DNA from: Roseobacter sp. | Lineage (GTDB): Bacteria; Pseudomonadota; Alphaproteobacteria; Rhodobacterales; Rhodobacteraceae | DNA length: 64,000 bases | Direction: 5' to 3' | Assembly: GCA_015665415.1 (NCBI GenBank) | Contig: JADFAE010000014.1 | Location: 186,001 to 250,000, forward strand | Part shown: piece by piece, positions 8,880 to 18,648 of the stretch | Layout of the letters: every line of letters begins with the position of its first letter | How positions within the stretch are numbered: the stretch's first letter is position 1 | Made by a program: the position numbers and the translations under genes | The notes under the pieces: model-generated | The model's database searches: none | Told to the model about the DNA's origin: nothing | The model's input: the letters and a program-made list of their open reading frames with translations, nothing else

Positions 8880-9884
8880 ATGACACGCGTATTTTACCGC
8901 AGCCTTTTTGTATTGCTCTGCCTTGCCATTGCTTTGTCGGGAGTTTGGGCCAGCCTCGCACTTTGGTACCGGCTGCCCTTTGGCGAGGCTCTGCGCGCGG
9001 TAATGGCTGCAGGGTTCATGCTGCTGACGCTGGCGGTGATTTTTGGCCTGTTCCGCCCACGCCGCCTGCGCGCCCTGGCAACCTTTTGCCTGGCTCTGGC
9101 GGCGGTCCTCACCTGGTGGATCACCCTCACCCCACCGGCAAACCGCAATTGGGCACCGGATGTGGCGCGCCAGGTGACCGGCACGGTTGAGGGCCCCATC
9201 TTGACCCTGCGCGATCTGCGCAATTTTACCTGGCGCAGCCCGGAGGATTTCGACGCCCGCTGGGAAAACCGCAGCTATGATCTGGATACATTGAACAGCA
9301 CCGATCTCTTCATGTCCTACTGGTCCGGCAAGACCATCGCCCATATGATCGTCAGCTTCGGTTTTGAAAACGGCGACCACATCGCATGGTCCGTCGAAGT
9401 ACGGCGCCAGATCGGCGGGGGCTTTTCTCCCATCGCAGATCTGTTCAAGTCCAATACCCTCGCAATTGTCGCCGCCGATGAGCGCGATGTGATCGGCACC
9501 CGCACCAATGCCCGTGGCGAGGATGTGCAGCTTTACCGTATCAACACCAGCCCCGAGAAGGCCCGCGCGCTGTTGCTGCAATATGTATCTGCCGCCAATC
9601 AACTGGCAGAGCAACCACGGTGGTACAACTCAGCTTTCACCAATTGCACCACCGTGGTGTTTCAGATGATCCAGACCATCGTCGACGAAGTGCCTCTGGA
9701 CTGGCGTGTCATGGCCAATGGCTATCTGCCGGCCTATGCCTATGACGCCGGGGTTCTGGACAGCCGTCTGTCACTGACTGAGCTGATCGCGCAAAGCCAC
9801 ATCACTCCGCGCGCGCAAGAGACTGGCATCACCTCAAATTTCTCCAGTGTGATCCGTCAGGGGGTTCCCTCTCCGGCATTTTGA
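8880..9884 (+). CDS. DUF4105 domain membrane protein
   Basis: A 334-residue inner-membrane protein with three hydrophobic helices in the first 90 residues (about 8-30, 42-58 and 64-82). The periplasmic DUF4105 domain follows, with conserved-looking segments SYWSGKTIAHMIVSFGFENGDHIAWSVE and YNSAFTNCTTVVF. The Cys/Asn-Cys motif has suggested a papain-like fold for this family, but activity is unproven. The ribosome site is weak. A dispersed repeat begins just after the stop. Confidence 0.8.
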   Translation: MTRVFYRSLFVLLCLAIALSGVWASLALWYRLPFGEALRAVMAAGFMLLTLAVIFGLFRPRRLRALATFCLALAAVLTWWITLTPPANRNWAPDVARQVTGTVEGPILTLRDLRNFTWRSPEDFDARWENRSYDLDTLNSTDLFMSYWSGKTIAHMIVSFGFENGDHIAWSVEVRRQIGGGFSPIADLFKSNTLAIVAADERDVIGTRTNARGEDVQLYRINTSPEKARALLLQYVSAANQLAEQPRWYNSAFTNCTTVVFQMIQTIVDEVPLDWRVMANGYLPAYAYDAGVLDSRLSLTELIAQSHITPRAQETGITSNFSSVIRQGVPSPAF

Positions 9885-9916
9885 GCCGGACCCCTGCCGA
9901 TAAAGCCCCTTCCGCT

Positions 9917-9965
9917 TTTCATTTGGCCCAAAATATCCCGGGGAGCGCGAGGGGTTGGCCCCTCG
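9917..9965. repeat. Dispersed roseobacter-type repeat, copy 1
   Basis: It begins TTTCATTTGGCCC and continues through AAATATCCCGGGG and AGCGCG, then a hairpin (CGAGGGG ttgg CCCCTCG). The same core occurs at 60609-60670 with a different hairpin. Both copies lie just after a gene end. Confidence 0.7.
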
Positions 9966-9987
9966 CCGCCTTGTCTTGATCTCATCC

Positions 9988-10230
9988 CTAAGAAATCACA
10001 GCGCCAAAATCGCTCTTCTGAGAGTCCAAGCGCCCCAAAAGCTGCTGGATCTGCACCAGCCTTTCCCCCAGCTGACGCGTCATATCTCCGCTGGTTCCGC
10101 CTTCGAGACAGGCGCGGTGCTCTTGCGACATACGGCGGTCTGACAGGATATCCCGTGTCCGGCACAGCGAGACCTCGATCAAATCGATTTCTTCTACTGT
10201 CAGGTCCAGATGTGCAGTGGGGCAGGTCAT
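9988..10230 (-). CDS. Small conserved-looking protein, function unknown
   Basis: An 80-residue acidic cytoplasmic protein beginning MTCPTAHLDLTVEEIDLIEVSL. It has no membrane segment, no recognisable domain and two Cys in the N-terminal half. GAGGA lies upstream of the ATG, supporting translation. It is isolated between the DUF4105 gene and thrS, divergent from the latter. Confidence 0.55.
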   Translation of the reverse strand: MTCPTAHLDLTVEEIDLIEVSLCRTRDILSDRRMSQEHRACLEGGTSGDMTRQLGERLVQIQQLLGRLDSQKSDFGAVIS

Positions 10231-10513
10231 TGGATCGTCCTCTGGCTAGGTCCATTGGGTTTGACGTTTTGATGACACTGCCCTGAGATATTTTTAAAAT
10301 CAATATATTTTCTTATATTTTTCAAATACTTATCAGCATACCGACGCGTACATGCGCATACCAAGGCACACAGAAGCACCTCTGCTACCACCTTGCTCTG
10401 ACCCAAAGCGATCTTGACAGAGCCGCCTGATGCCCGCAAAAGGCGCAGCATCAATAACATAACCCGCAACCGGGCGTTCAGTGGGCGCCAAACCGACGAG
10501 GAGCAGCCAGAGC
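10231..10513. other. AT-rich divergent gap upstream of thrS
   Basis: The central 70 bases (about 10270-10340) are far more AT-rich than the rest of the window (runs such as ATATTTTTAAAAT and AATATATTTTC) and probably carry promoters for thrS and the small divergent gene. No T-box or other leader structure is evident. Confidence 0.4.
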
Positions 10514-12460
10514 ATGGCCCAAATCTCTCTCACATTCCCCGATGGCAATGCACGCAGCTTTGAGGCAGGCGTCACCGCCGCCGAGGTCGCAAGTTCCATC
10601 TCCACCTCGCTGGGCAAAAAGGCAATCTCTGCCACCGTCAACGGGGCCCATTGGGACCTGCAATGGCCCATCGAATCCGATGCCAGCATCGCCTTGCATA
10701 CCCTCAAGGACGAAGAGCAGGCCAATGAGCTGATCCGTCACGATCTGGCCCATGTGATGGCGCGCGCCGTGCAGGAGCTGTGGCCAGACACCAAGGTCAC
10801 CATCGGCCCGGTGATTGAAAACGGCTGGTATTACGATTTTGACCGCGCGGAACCCTTCACCCCCGAAGATCTGGGCGTGATCGAAAAAAAGATGAAGGAA
10901 ATCATCAACAAGCGCGAGCCGGTGACCACCGAGGTCTGGGACCGTCAGCGCGCGATTGATTTCTATACCGCCAATGATGAGCCCTATAAAGTGGAGCTAA
11001 TCGACGCCATCCCCGGCGATGAGCCTTTGCGGATGTATTGGCATGGCGATTGGCAGGATCTCTGCCGTGGTCCGCACCTGCAACACACCGGTCAACTGCC
11101 CGGCGATGCGTTCAAGCTGATGTCCATTGCCGGCGCCTATTGGCGCGGTGACAGTGACCGCGCCATGCTGCAGCGGATCTATGGCGTTGCCTTCACCGGC
11201 AAGGAAAAACTGAAAGCGCACCTACATATGCTGGAGGAGGCCGCCAAGCGCGACCACCGCAAGCTGGGCCGCGAAATGGATCTGTTCCACATGCAGGAAG
11301 AGGCCCCCGGCCAGATCTTCTGGCACCCCAATGGCTGGAAGATCTACACTCAGCTGCAGGACTACATGCGCCGCCAGCAGGACAAGGGCGGCTATGTTGA
11401 GGTCAACACCCCGCAGGTGGTCGATCGCAAACTCTGGGAGGCCTCGGGTCACTGGGAAAAATACCAGGAAAACATGTTCATCGTCGAAGTCGACGAAGAG
11501 CACGCCCGCGAAAAGGCCGTAAACGCGCTGAAGCCGATGAACTGCCCCTGTCACGTGCAGATCTTCAATCAGGGCCTCAAATCCTATCGCGATCTGCCCC
11601 TGCGCATGGCGGAGTTCGGCTCTTGCAACCGCTATGAGCCTTCCGGTGCCCTGCACGGGATCATGCGGGTGCGAGGCTTCACCCAGGATGATGGTCATAT
11701 CTTCTGCGCCGAAGACCAGATCGAATCGGAGACCGCAGAATTCATCCGCTTCCTGTCCGAGATCTACAAGGATCTGGGCTTTGAGAACTTCTCGGTGAAA
11801 TTCTCTGACCGACCAGAAAAGCGCTCCGGCTCGGACGAGGTCTGGGACAAGGCCGAGGCCGCGCTTCTGTCAGCCACCCGCGCCGCAGGTATCGAGCCCG
11901 AACTGAACCCGGGCGAAGGCGCGTTTTACGGGCCCAAGCTCGAATTCGTGCTGACCGATGCCATTGGCCGGGATTGGCAATGCGGCACCCATCAGGTGGA
12001 TTTTGTCCTGCCCGAACGGCTGGATGCCACCTATATCGGGGCTGATGGTGCCAAACACCGCCCGGTCATGCTGCACCGCGCCACTCTGGGCTCATTCGAG
12101 CGTTTCATCGGCATTTTGATCGAAGAGCACGCAGGCAAACTGCCGTTCTGGCTGGCCCCGCGTCAGGTGGTTGTTGCCTCCATCACTTCGGATTCGGATG
12201 ACTATGTGCATGAGGTCGTCGCCGCGCTGAAAGATGCAGGTGTGCGCGCCGAGGCCGACATTCGCAACGAAAAGATCAACTACAAGGTCCGCGAGCATTC
12301 CTTGGGCAAAGTTCCGGTAATCCTTGCCATTGGTCATCGTGAGGTCGAAGAGCGCACCGTCTCGATCCGCCGCCTGGGGGAAAAGCAAACCCGCGTGGAC
12401 AGCCTGGAAAATGTTACAAAGGCGCTTGGTCTTGAGGCCACCGCCCCCGACCTGTTGTAA
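10514..12460 (+). CDS. thrS: Threonyl-tRNA synthetase
   Basis: A 648-residue class II synthetase charging tRNA-Thr. Domains in order: TGS (1-60), editing SAD domain, catalytic core with the zinc-ligand segment MNCPCH, class II motif 2 ([19 protein letters not shown]) and motif 3 region ([11 protein letters not shown]), then the anticodon-binding domain (from about 545). The ATG at 10514 is preceded by GAGGAG; the longer frame from 10481 is rejected. It is followed by a strong terminator. Confidence 0.97.
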   Translation: MAQISLTFPDGNARSFEAGVTAAEVASSISTSLGKKAISATVNGAHWDLQWPIESDASIALHTLKDEEQANELIRHDLAHVMARAVQELWPDTKVTIGPVIENGWYYDFDRAEPFTPEDLGVIEKKMKEIINKREPVTTEVWDRQRAIDFYTANDEPYKVELIDAIPGDEPLRMYWHGDWQDLCRGPHLQHTGQLPGDAFKLMSIAGAYWRGDSDRAMLQRIYGVAFTGKEKLKAHLHMLEEAAKRDHRKLGREMDLFHMQEEAPGQIFWHPNGWKIYTQLQDYMRRQQDKGGYVEVNTPQVVDRKLWEASGHWEKYQENMFIVEVDEEHAREKAVNALKPMNCPCHVQIFNQGLKSYRDLPLRMAEFGSCNRYEPSGALHGIMRVRGFTQDDGHIFCAEDQIESETAEFIRFLSEIYKDLGFENFSVKFSDRPEKRSGSDEVWDKAEAALLSATRAAGIEPELNPGEGAFYGPKLEFVLTDAIGRDWQCGTHQVDFVLPERLDATYIGADGAKHRPVMLHRATLGSFERFIGILIEEHAGKLPFWLAPRQVVVASITSDSDDYVHEVVAALKDAGVRAEADIRNEKINYKVREHSLGKVPVILAIGHREVEERTVSIRRLGEKQTRVDSLENVTKALGLEATAPDLL

Positions 12461-12485
12461 CATTTGCCCCAATTTGACATCTCAG

Positions 12486-12514
12486 CGGCCCCCATTTGGG
12501 GGCCGTTTTGTTTC
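12486..12514 (+). terminator. Rho-independent terminator of thrS
   Basis: CGGCCCCC (12486-12493) pairs perfectly with GGGGGCCG (12498-12505) around ATTT, followed by TTTTGTTT. Confidence 0.9.
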
Positions 12515-12624
12515 AATCGATCAAATTTGCATTTGTTTTCATCGCCTTATAATCCTCGCAATAGTCACAGGTGCTGACGCGCCCGTGAGACACGCGCTCG
12601 TGACTTAATCTCCGGCTCACACCG

Positions 12625-12665
12625 GGTTAGGTTTTTACTGTCACAACGACAGCGCAAGCCTAACC
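12625..12665. promoter_or_regulatory. Nested inverted repeats in the bufA leader
   Basis: GGTTAGG (12625-12631) and CCTAACC (12659-12665) enclose CTGTC-acaac-GACAG. The structure ends 16 bp before the bufA start, just ahead of the AAAGGAA ribosome site. It could be a leader hairpin or operator controlling the metallophore operon; no regulator gene is adjacent. Confidence 0.4.
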
Positions 12666-12681
12666 AAAAGGAATTCACGAG

Positions 12682-12984
12682 ATGTCGAACACAACCAAAT
12701 CTCTCGCCGTTGCAGGCGCCGTTGCCGCCGCTCTGTCCGCCGCCACCCTGCCCGCCGCAGCTGGCACCAAAGAGAAATGCTATGGTGTGTCTCTGGCCGG
12801 TCAAAATGACTGCGCGGCGGGCCCCGGTACCACCTGCGCTGGCACCTCGACTGTCGATTACCAAGGCAATGCCTGGACTCTGGTAGATGCCGGCACCTGC
12901 GCCGACATCGAACTGCCTGATCTGGCCGAAGGCGGCGAGCGCAACGGCTCGCTCGACCCGCTTGAGCGTGATCTGCCAGCCTAA
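12682..12984 (+). CDS. bufA1: Bufferin-type metallophore precursor (DUF2282)
   Basis: A 100-residue precursor of a periplasmic metal-binding RiPP. A Sec-type signal peptide occupies about residues 1-27. Four cysteines (C33, C44, C52, C73) lie in the family pattern [14 protein letters not shown]...CAGTS...GTC. In characterised bufferins some of these Cys are converted to thiooxazoles by the BufB/BufC pair and bind copper or related metals. An unusual acidic tail of about 27 residues follows C73. It is first in a four-gene operon with bufB, bufC and a DoxX gene. Confidence 0.88.
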   Translation: MSNTTKSLAVAGAVAAALSAATLPAAAGTKEKCYGVSLAGQNDCAAGPGTTCAGTSTVDYQGNAWTLVDAGTCADIELPDLAEGGERNGSLDPLERDLPA

Positions 12985-13122
12985 ACCTGCTGGCCCAACA
13001 AATGAGAGTGCGGTGCTCCGGCCCCGCCCTCTCGATCTGCCACTCGCCCGGTAAGGGCGCTGCGGTTTTGCTGCCAACCCTGGTCTGCTTTTGCCCCCCG
13101 CCTTCATGACGTGAGACCCGCC

Positions 13123-14001
13123 ATGCCTGCTCCTGCGCCCTTAGAGACATTGCCCAATGCGCCCGGTGTCGGCTACAAGCCGCAGCATTTTTCCGAAATC
13201 ATGGCCGATGCGGATCCGGTGCAATGGCTGGAGATCCATGCGGAAAACTACATGGGCGATGGTGGGCGGCCTTTGGCGCAACTGCGGCACTTGGCTGAAG
13301 AATTTGCCGTTTCCGTACATGGCGTCGGCTTGTCCATTGGCGGCGAAGTGCCGCTGGACAAGGACCATCTGGCCCGTCTCAAACATCTGGTGAGCTGGCT
13401 CAATCCCGCCAGCTTCTCCGAGCATCTGGCCTGGTCCACCCATGACGGGCATTTCTACAACGACCTGCTGCCCCTGCCCTATACAAAGGCCACACTCACC
13501 CGGGTCTGCGATCATATTGACCAGCTGCAAGAGACGATCGCGCGCCCGATGCTGCTGGAGAACCCGTCGAGCTACCTGGCCTTTGCCGAAAGCAGTTGGT
13601 CGGAGCCGGAGTTTCTGGCGGAAATCAGCCAGCGCACCGGCTGTGGATTGCTACTGGACGTCAACAACGTCTTTGTCTCGGCCACCAATCTCGACTTTTC
13701 GCCACAGGGGTATATCGACGCCTTTGCACTTGAGAAAACCGGGGAAATCCATCTTGGCGGCCATGATGAGGACGCCGATGACCATGGCCACCCGCTGCTG
13801 ATCGACAGCCATGGCCGCGCGGTGGTGGACCCGGTCTGGGCTTTGCTGGACTACACGTTGGAGCGATCTGGCCCCAAGCCGGTGCTGATCGAATGGGACA
13901 ATGATGTTCCCGATTGGCCCACCCTGGCCGCCGAGGCCGAACGCGCCGCCTTTGCCCTGTCCAGCCTGACCGCCAAGCCCTCACGACCGGTCATAGCATG
14001 A
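13123..14001 (+). CDS. bufB: MNIO family (DUF692) RiPP-modifying oxidase BufB
   Basis: A 292-residue multinuclear non-heme iron oxidase with a TIM-barrel fold. The metal ligands of the family are visible in order: [52 protein letters not shown] and LIEWDNDVP. It acts in the cytoplasm on the BufA cysteines before export. The ATG at 13123 is preferred; a GTG at 13111 is possible. It overlaps bufC by 4 bp (ATGA), so the two are translationally coupled, consistent with BufB and BufC working as a pair. Confidence 0.92.
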   Translation: MPAPAPLETLPNAPGVGYKPQHFSEIMADADPVQWLEIHAENYMGDGGRPLAQLRHLAEEFAVSVHGVGLSIGGEVPLDKDHLARLKHLVSWLNPASFSEHLAWSTHDGHFYNDLLPLPYTKATLTRVCDHIDQLQETIARPMLLENPSSYLAFAESSWSEPEFLAEISQRTGCGLLLDVNNVFVSATNLDFSPQGYIDAFALEKTGEIHLGGHDEDADDHGHPLLIDSHGRAVVDPVWALLDYTLERSGPKPVLIEWDNDVPDWPTLAAEAERAAFALSSLTAKPSRPVIA

Positions 14002-14783
14002 GCATTACTGAACTGAAACCAGTTCCATTTCAGGTGGATCAGGCCGCTTTCACCCGCGCCATGATGGACGCGGGACAGGCGGTGCCTGCAGGGCTGATTG
14101 ATCAGGATGCGGCCCCTGCGGGGCGTCGCTTTGCGGTCTATCGCAACAATGTCGCCGTCTCTCTGACCGAGGCCCTGCACAGCGGTTTTCCGGTGATCAC
14201 CAAGCTGTTGGGCAAGGCAAACATGGACGGGCTAGCGGGGCTGTTCCTGCGTGCCCATCCGCCCAGCTCGCCGCTGATGATGCATTATGGTGCCGCCTTC
14301 CCTGCCTTTCTGGATGGCATGAGCCAGCTGTCGCATCTGGGCTACCTTGGCGATGTTGCCCGCCTCGAGCTTGCCCTGCGCCACGCCTACCACGCAGCGG
14401 ACGCCGACCCGATTGCGGCTGAGGTCCTCGCGGCCCAGTCCGAAGACGATCTACTGGCTGCGCGGCTGCATTTTGCTCCGGCGATGCAAATCCTGCGGTC
14501 AGACTGGCCGGTGCAGTCCATTTGGCGCTTCAACACCGAAGACGCCGCGCCCAAACCAAAGGGCGGAGCCGAGATCGTGCTGATCACCCGGCCTGACTTT
14601 GACCCGATCCCCCAGGTGCTCAGCCCCTCAGAGGCCGCCTGGATAGAGGCCCTGATCCAAGGGGCCAGCATCGGTGAAGCGCTGGATAGTGCGCGCCGCA
14701 AGACTGCCACCTTCGATCTCAGCGCACCTTTGACCCTGTTGTTGCAGGGCGGTGCGATAATTGGACTAGAAAGCAAAGGGTAA
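13998..14783 (+). CDS. bufC: BufC, DUF2063 partner of the MNIO enzyme
   Basis: A 261-residue protein with the N-terminal DUF2063 (annotated putative DNA-binding) domain, recognised by [21 protein letters not shown], followed by a C-terminal domain that in this family helps position the precursor peptide for BufB. Despite the domain name, the role here is peptide binding. Its start overlaps the bufB stop and it is followed after 3 bp by the DoxX gene. Confidence 0.88.
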   Translation: MSITELKPVPFQVDQAAFTRAMMDAGQAVPAGLIDQDAAPAGRRFAVYRNNVAVSLTEALHSGFPVITKLLGKANMDGLAGLFLRAHPPSSPLMMHYGAAFPAFLDGMSQLSHLGYLGDVARLELALRHAYHAADADPIAAEVLAAQSEDDLLAARLHFAPAMQILRSDWPVQSIWRFNTEDAAPKPKGGAEIVLITRPDFDPIPQVLSPSEAAWIEALIQGASIGEALDSARRKTATFDLSAPLTLLLQGGAIIGLESKG

Positions 14784-14786
14784 GAC

Positions 14787-15323
14787 ATGCACGCAGTTGT
14801 CTCCACGTATACTTCCATTTTCGACCGCGTCGACAGGATGTCGGACTTTATCGTCCCAACCCTGGCACGGTTAGTCTTTGTCGCCGTTCTGCTTTTCTAC
14901 TATTGGAACTCCGCTGGGCTGAAAATCGATGGCTCAATCTTTTCACCCTCTGCCGGGGCCTTTGGCCAGATCTTTCCCAAGGCAGCCGAAGAGGTGCTGT
15001 ATGACGTCTCGCAGTTGAATATCCTGCAACGGCTGGTGATCTTTGCCGGAACTCTGGCCGAATATGTGCTGCCTGCGCTGATTCTGCTTGGCCTGCTGAC
15101 GCGCCTGGCCGCCCTTGGCACCCTCGGATTTATCTGGGTTCAAACCCTGGTCGACGTCACCGGCCATGGGGTCAAGCTGGGCAGCCTGTTCAACAACAGC
15201 ATTGATCTGATTGACCAGCGAGTGATGTGGAGCTTTTTGCTGCTGGTTCTGGTGTTCAAAGGCGCTGGGGCCTTGTCACTGGACGCTATGCTGCGCCGGG
15301 TGATAGCACCCGCCACCGCCTGA
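14787..15323 (+). CDS. DoxX family membrane protein of the bufferin operon
   Basis: A 178-residue inner-membrane protein with four hydrophobic helices (about 24-42, 82-100, 103-122 and 148-168). The DoxX fold is indicated by ARLVFVAVLLFYYWNSAGLK and the central ALILLGLLTRLAALG. DoxX members end many DUF2282/DUF692/DUF2063 operons (BufD-type), probably in membrane redox or product handling; the exact role is unknown. Confidence 0.82.
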   Translation: MHAVVSTYTSIFDRVDRMSDFIVPTLARLVFVAVLLFYYWNSAGLKIDGSIFSPSAGAFGQIFPKAAEEVLYDVSQLNILQRLVIFAGTLAEYVLPALILLGLLTRLAALGTLGFIWVQTLVDVTGHGVKLGSLFNNSIDLIDQRVMWSFLLLVLVFKGAGALSLDAMLRRVIAPATA

Positions 15324-15480
15324 ACCTGCATTCGGGGTCCGCGCGACCAGACCCGGCGCAGGACCCTGCCAACAGAATAGGCGCGCGTCTCAGCTGCGCC
15401 TATTTCCATTCTTCGCTCAGCGGTACACCCGCGCGCTGTCAGGCCCCAGACAGCACGCGCCCTTTTGAATAGATCCTTTG

Positions 15481-15798
15481 TCAGACCAGCCCCAGCGCCT
15501 CTTGGGTGGCCTTGTCCCAGCCGAGAAACAGCAGGCCCTCCTTTGAGATCAAGGGCCGCTTCATCAGCGCCGGGTGGTCTTGTAACAACCCAATCGGAGA
15601 TTGAGCCCGATCCTCTTCACTCAACCCTCGCCATGTGGTTGAGCGTGTATTGACCAACTTGTCACCGAATTTCTCGAGTGCCGCGCTAAGAATGTCCTGC
15701 GGGACACCCTCAGAACGAACATCAACAAGCGCAAAATCTGGCAATTGCTTCAATGCCTTACGACAGGTGTCACAGTTTTTCAACCCGTATAAAATCAT
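15481..15798 (-). CDS. ArsC/YffB family thioredoxin-fold protein
   Basis: A 105-residue protein of the arsenate-reductase-like family. The N-terminal motif LYGLKNCDTCRKA carries the CxxC pair, and MKRPLI contains the Arg that contacts substrate in ArsC. Length and the CDTCRKAL form match the YffB/Spx-like branch more than glutaredoxin-linked ArsC. No ars genes are near, so arsenate reduction is uncertain. Confidence 0.8.
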   Translation of the reverse strand: MILYGLKNCDTCRKALKQLPDFALVDVRSEGVPQDILSAALEKFGDKLVNTRSTTWRGLSEEDRAQSPIGLLQDHPALMKRPLISKEGLLFLGWDKATQEALGLV

Positions 15799-16021
15799 GA
15801 TTTACCCCCTGCCTTTCGTGCAAATGGAGCACAATTTATAGTAGAATAATTCTTGGCCACTTGATTTATTTTCCCTGCATGCAACAGTCACCAAGGTAGA
15901 AGTACCGCTGCGGACACCACTCAAGGCTGAATTCAGCATTGGATGGGGTCTTGGGGGTACTTGCACCTGCAATATCCGGGCCTACCCGGGACAACGCATA
16001 ATTTAGAAGGAGACACGGGAG

Positions 16022-16228
16022 ATGCCAAGTGGCACCGTGAAATGGTTCAACACCACCAAAGGTTTTGGCTTCATTGAGCCCGAAGGGGGCGGCAATGATG
16101 TCTTTGTACATATTTCTCAAGTTGAGAGATCCGGCCTGACTGGCCTCGCGGACAATATGAAGGTCGATTACGAATTGACCGAAGGTCGTGATGGCCGCCA
16201 GATGGCCGGCGAAATCAAACCGGCATAG
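16022..16228 (+). CDS. Cold-shock domain protein
   Basis: A 68-residue single CSD protein binding single-stranded RNA/DNA. Both RNP motifs are present: KGFGFIEPEG (RNP1) and DVFVHIS (RNP2). AGAAGGAG lies upstream of the ATG. A 5' leader of about 220 bases separates it from the divergent ArsC-like gene, typical of cold-shock messages whose translation is controlled by leader structure. Confidence 0.93.
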   Translation: MPSGTVKWFNTTKGFGFIEPEGGGNDVFVHISQVERSGLTGLADNMKVDYELTEGRDGRQMAGEIKPA

Positions 16229-16368
16229 ACGCATCACAAGCCTCGCTGCCCCCGTCGGCAATCGGGCAATACCCTGCCCGCTGTCGGGTGCAGCTCATTG
16301 CGGTGCCTTCGAGCCCCCCACCACAGTGACAAGCCCTGCATCCTGTAAAAACCTATGCGCCCGGTGAT

Positions 16369-16406
16369 CCGAGCTGCCGAGCTGCCGAGCTGCCGAGCTG
16401 CCGAGC
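16369..16406. repeat. 8-bp tandem repeat (CCGAGCTG), four copies and a partial
   Basis: Four perfect CCGAGCTG units in a row (16369-16400) followed by CCGAGC. It ends 14 bp beyond the 3' end of folA, in a gap with no other gene. Such arrays change copy number by slippage. Confidence 0.85.
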
Positions 16407-16419
16407 GCCCAGACAGGGA

Positions 16420-16908
16420 TCATGCAGTTGACGCAATACGCAAGTATTCGACCATAACACAGGCCGGATCCGCAGTCCGCAGCTCGGTTTCGCCCTGTCG
16501 GCGCCAATCCGCAGCTGTGACCTCGGGAAAAAACGTATCGGCCGCCTCTACCTCGGTTGCGACCTCGGTTATCAGCAACCGGTCCGCCAGCGGCAACATC
16601 TCACGATAAATACCCGCACCACCGATGCCGTAGATCCGCCGATAGCCCTGCGCATAGGCAGATGCTACTGCGCTTTGCACCGAAGCATAGACCTCATCCG
16701 CGATCTCTGGATTCGAAGACACCACCAGGTTCAGGCGGTTTTTCAAAGGCTTAAACGGCAGGCTATCCCAGGTGTTGCGTCCCATGACAATCGCGCCTCC
16801 CAGTGTTTCCCGCTGGAATGCCTTTAGATCCTCAGGCGCGTGCCAGGGAATGTCATTGTCCTTGCCGATGGCACCATTGCGGTCGCGGGCAACAATCAGG
16901 GTAATCAT
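16420..16908 (-). CDS. folA: Dihydrofolate reductase
   Basis: A 162-residue enzyme reducing dihydrofolate to tetrahydrofolate with NADPH. Recognised by LIVARDRNGAIGKDNDIPWHAPEDLKAF (substrate site, with the Asp/Trp-containing loop), GRNTWDSLP, and IYGIGGAGIYREML (the Gly-Gly NADPH site). It lies 50 bp downstream of thyA on the same strand; thymidylate synthase makes the dihydrofolate that FolA recycles. Confidence 0.95.
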   Translation of the reverse strand: MITLIVARDRNGAIGKDNDIPWHAPEDLKAFQRETLGGAIVMGRNTWDSLPFKPLKNRLNLVVSSNPEIADEVYASVQSAVASAYAQGYRRIYGIGGAGIYREMLPLADRLLITEVATEVEAADTFFPEVTAADWRRQGETELRTADPACVMVEYLRIASTA

Positions 16909-16958
16909 GTCAGGTCTGCCTTGAAATCAGGAATGGGCCAAAGAAAGAGGGTTCGCAA

Positions 16959-17792
16959 TCAGACAGCAACCGGGGCCTTGATGCCTGGGTCGGGGTCATA
17001 GCCGATGATCTCGAAATCGTCATAGGTGAAGTCGAAGATTGAGGCGACCTCTCGCTTGATCCGAATTTGTGGCAGGGGTTTCGGGCTGCGGCTGAGCTGA
17101 AGCTCCACCTGCTCGCGGTGGTTGGAATAGACATGCGCATCCCCCATGGTGTGCACAAAATCCCCCACCTCATAGCCCGTGACATGCGCCAGCATCACCT
17201 GCAGCAAGGCATATGAGGCGATATTGAATGGCACGCCCAGGAACATATCAGCTGAGCGCTGATAGAGCTGCAGATGCAGTTTGCCGCCCAGAATGCGCAC
17301 CTGCCACAGGGTATGGCAGGGCGGCAGCGCCATATCCGGCACATCGGCCGGGTTCCAGGCAGTCACGATCAGGCGGCGGCTGTCCGGCGCGGTCTTGATC
17401 ATCTCGACCAGATTGGTGATCTGATCCACCGTGCCCGCGCGATATAGCGGCTCATCCCCGGTGGTGCCGGGGGCCAGCTCCAGCTTGGGGAACTTGCGCC
17501 ACTGATAGCCGTAAACCGGCCCCAGATCCCCGTTCTCATCGGCCCAGGAATCCCAGATCGAAACCCCGTTTTCCTTGAGGTATTTGATATTGGTATCGCC
17601 CGAGAGGAACCACAGCAGCTCATGGATGATCGACCGCAGATGCAGTTTCTTGGTGGTGACCAGCGGAAAGCCCTCTGACAGCGGATAACGGGCCTGCAAT
17701 CCAAAGCAGGAAATGGTTCCCGTGCCGGTCCGGTCGCTGCTTTCGACACCGGTCTCCAGAATTTGGCGCAAGGCTGCATGGTACTGCTGCAC
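16959..17792 (-). CDS. thyA: Thymidylate synthase
   Basis: A 277-residue enzyme converting dUMP to dTMP using methylene-tetrahydrofolate. The catalytic Cys is in [10 protein letters not shown], and other family segments are [44 protein letters not shown] and HVYSNH. The GTG at 17790-17792 is chosen: GGGGGGAT lies just upstream and [15 protein letters not shown] is the normal N-terminus. A longer frame up to 17858 is rejected. Confidence 0.95.
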   Translation of the reverse strand: MQQYHAALRQILETGVESSDRTGTGTISCFGLQARYPLSEGFPLVTTKKLHLRSIIHELLWFLSGDTNIKYLKENGVSIWDSWADENGDLGPVYGYQWRKFPKLELAPGTTGDEPLYRAGTVDQITNLVEMIKTAPDSRRLIVTAWNPADVPDMALPPCHTLWQVRILGGKLHLQLYQRSADMFLGVPFNIASYALLQVMLAHVTGYEVGDFVHTMGDAHVYSNHREQVELQLSRSPKPLPQIRIKREVASIFDFTYDDFEIIGYDPDPGIKAPVAV

Positions 17793-18113
17793 GGATATCC
17801 CCCCATTGATGTCACTGCCTGTCCTGCAGTCATACCGGGGCGGGTCACGGGAACACAAGCCCGAGCTGCGATTGCCCCCTCTTGCCTACATAACTCGACA
17901 AAAACTTGGCCCTGTCGCCCCCTGAACCAGCGATACGCTTCCTCGGTTTCATCCCAAATGACGTAGCATCCGCCGCTGCGAATCAAATTCCTTTGGCGTA
18001 GGTTGCATCTGCGATCACCCGATTGAAACACGACGCCGGGCGCGCACCACAGTCGCAGCCAGTGTCAAGCGCTGCCAGCCCCCAGGCGTTCAGTATTGCA
18101 AGGACACTCACAG

Positions 18114-18542
18114 ATGGCGCTTACCTATCTTCACGTCATGGTCCGGGTCAAAGACCTGGAAAAATCCATGGCATTTTACAACCTTCTCGGTCTGCGCGAG
18201 ATCCGGCGTTATGACAGCGAACAGGGACGTTTTACCCTGATCTATCTCGCGGCCCCCGGTCAGGACGAAACCCCACTGGAGCTGACTTACAACTGGGATG
18301 GCGACGAAGGCCTGCCCAGCGACAGTCGGCATTTTGGCCACTTGGCCTATGGCGTCGACAATATCTACGAGACCTGCCAGATGCTGATGGACAATGGCGT
18401 CACCATCAATCGCCCGCCACGGGATGGCCACATGGCCTTTGTCCGCTCACCCGACAATATTTCGATTGAGCTGCTGCAAAACGGCGAACGCCTGGAGCCG
18501 GCAGAACCCTGGGCCAGCATGGCAAGCACCGGCCAGTGGTGA
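18114..18542 (+). CDS. gloA: Lactoylglutathione lyase (glyoxalase I)
   Basis: A 142-residue VOC-fold enzyme isomerising the methylglyoxal-glutathione hemithioacetal. It carries LTYLHVMVRVKDLEKSMAFYN with the His metal ligand, LELTYNW with a Glu, GHLAYGVDNIYETC with a His, and PDNISIELLQ with the final Glu, which complete the metal site. The ATG at 18114 has AAGGA upstream. Its last codons and stop are part of a perfect 17-bp tandem duplication, and a terminator follows. Confidence 0.92.
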   Translation: MALTYLHVMVRVKDLEKSMAFYNLLGLREIRRYDSEQGRFTLIYLAAPGQDETPLELTYNWDGDEGLPSDSRHFGHLAYGVDNIYETCQMLMDNGVTINRPPRDGHMAFVRSPDNISIELLQNGERLEPAEPWASMASTGQW

Positions 18543-18564
18543 TCAAAGGCCAGTGGTGATCAAA
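18531..18564. repeat. 17-bp perfect tandem duplication over the gloA stop
   Basis: GGCCAGTGGTGATCAAA occurs twice back to back (18531-18547 and 18548-18564). The first copy contains the gloA stop TGA; the second is non-coding and would supply a second in-frame-like GGTGA. It looks like a replication-slippage product. Confidence 0.85.
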
Positions 18565-18621
18565 GACCCTTAGGCCACTGAGTCAGACTGTCCTGCTTTG
18601 CAGACAGAAAGAATGGCAAAG

Positions 18622-18648
18622 CGGCTCCCCTCATGGGGGCCGTTTTAT
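18622..18648 (+). terminator. Rho-independent terminator of gloA
   Basis: CGGCTCCCC pairs with GGGGGCCG around TCAT with one bulged base, followed by TTTTATG. The rest of the 18543-18879 gap shows no gene. Confidence 0.75.

Noticed and set aside
16295-16507. 70-codon minus-strand frame containing the CCGAGCTG array
   Set aside because: It overlaps folA in another frame, and the repeat encodes a low-complexity segment; no ribosome site.
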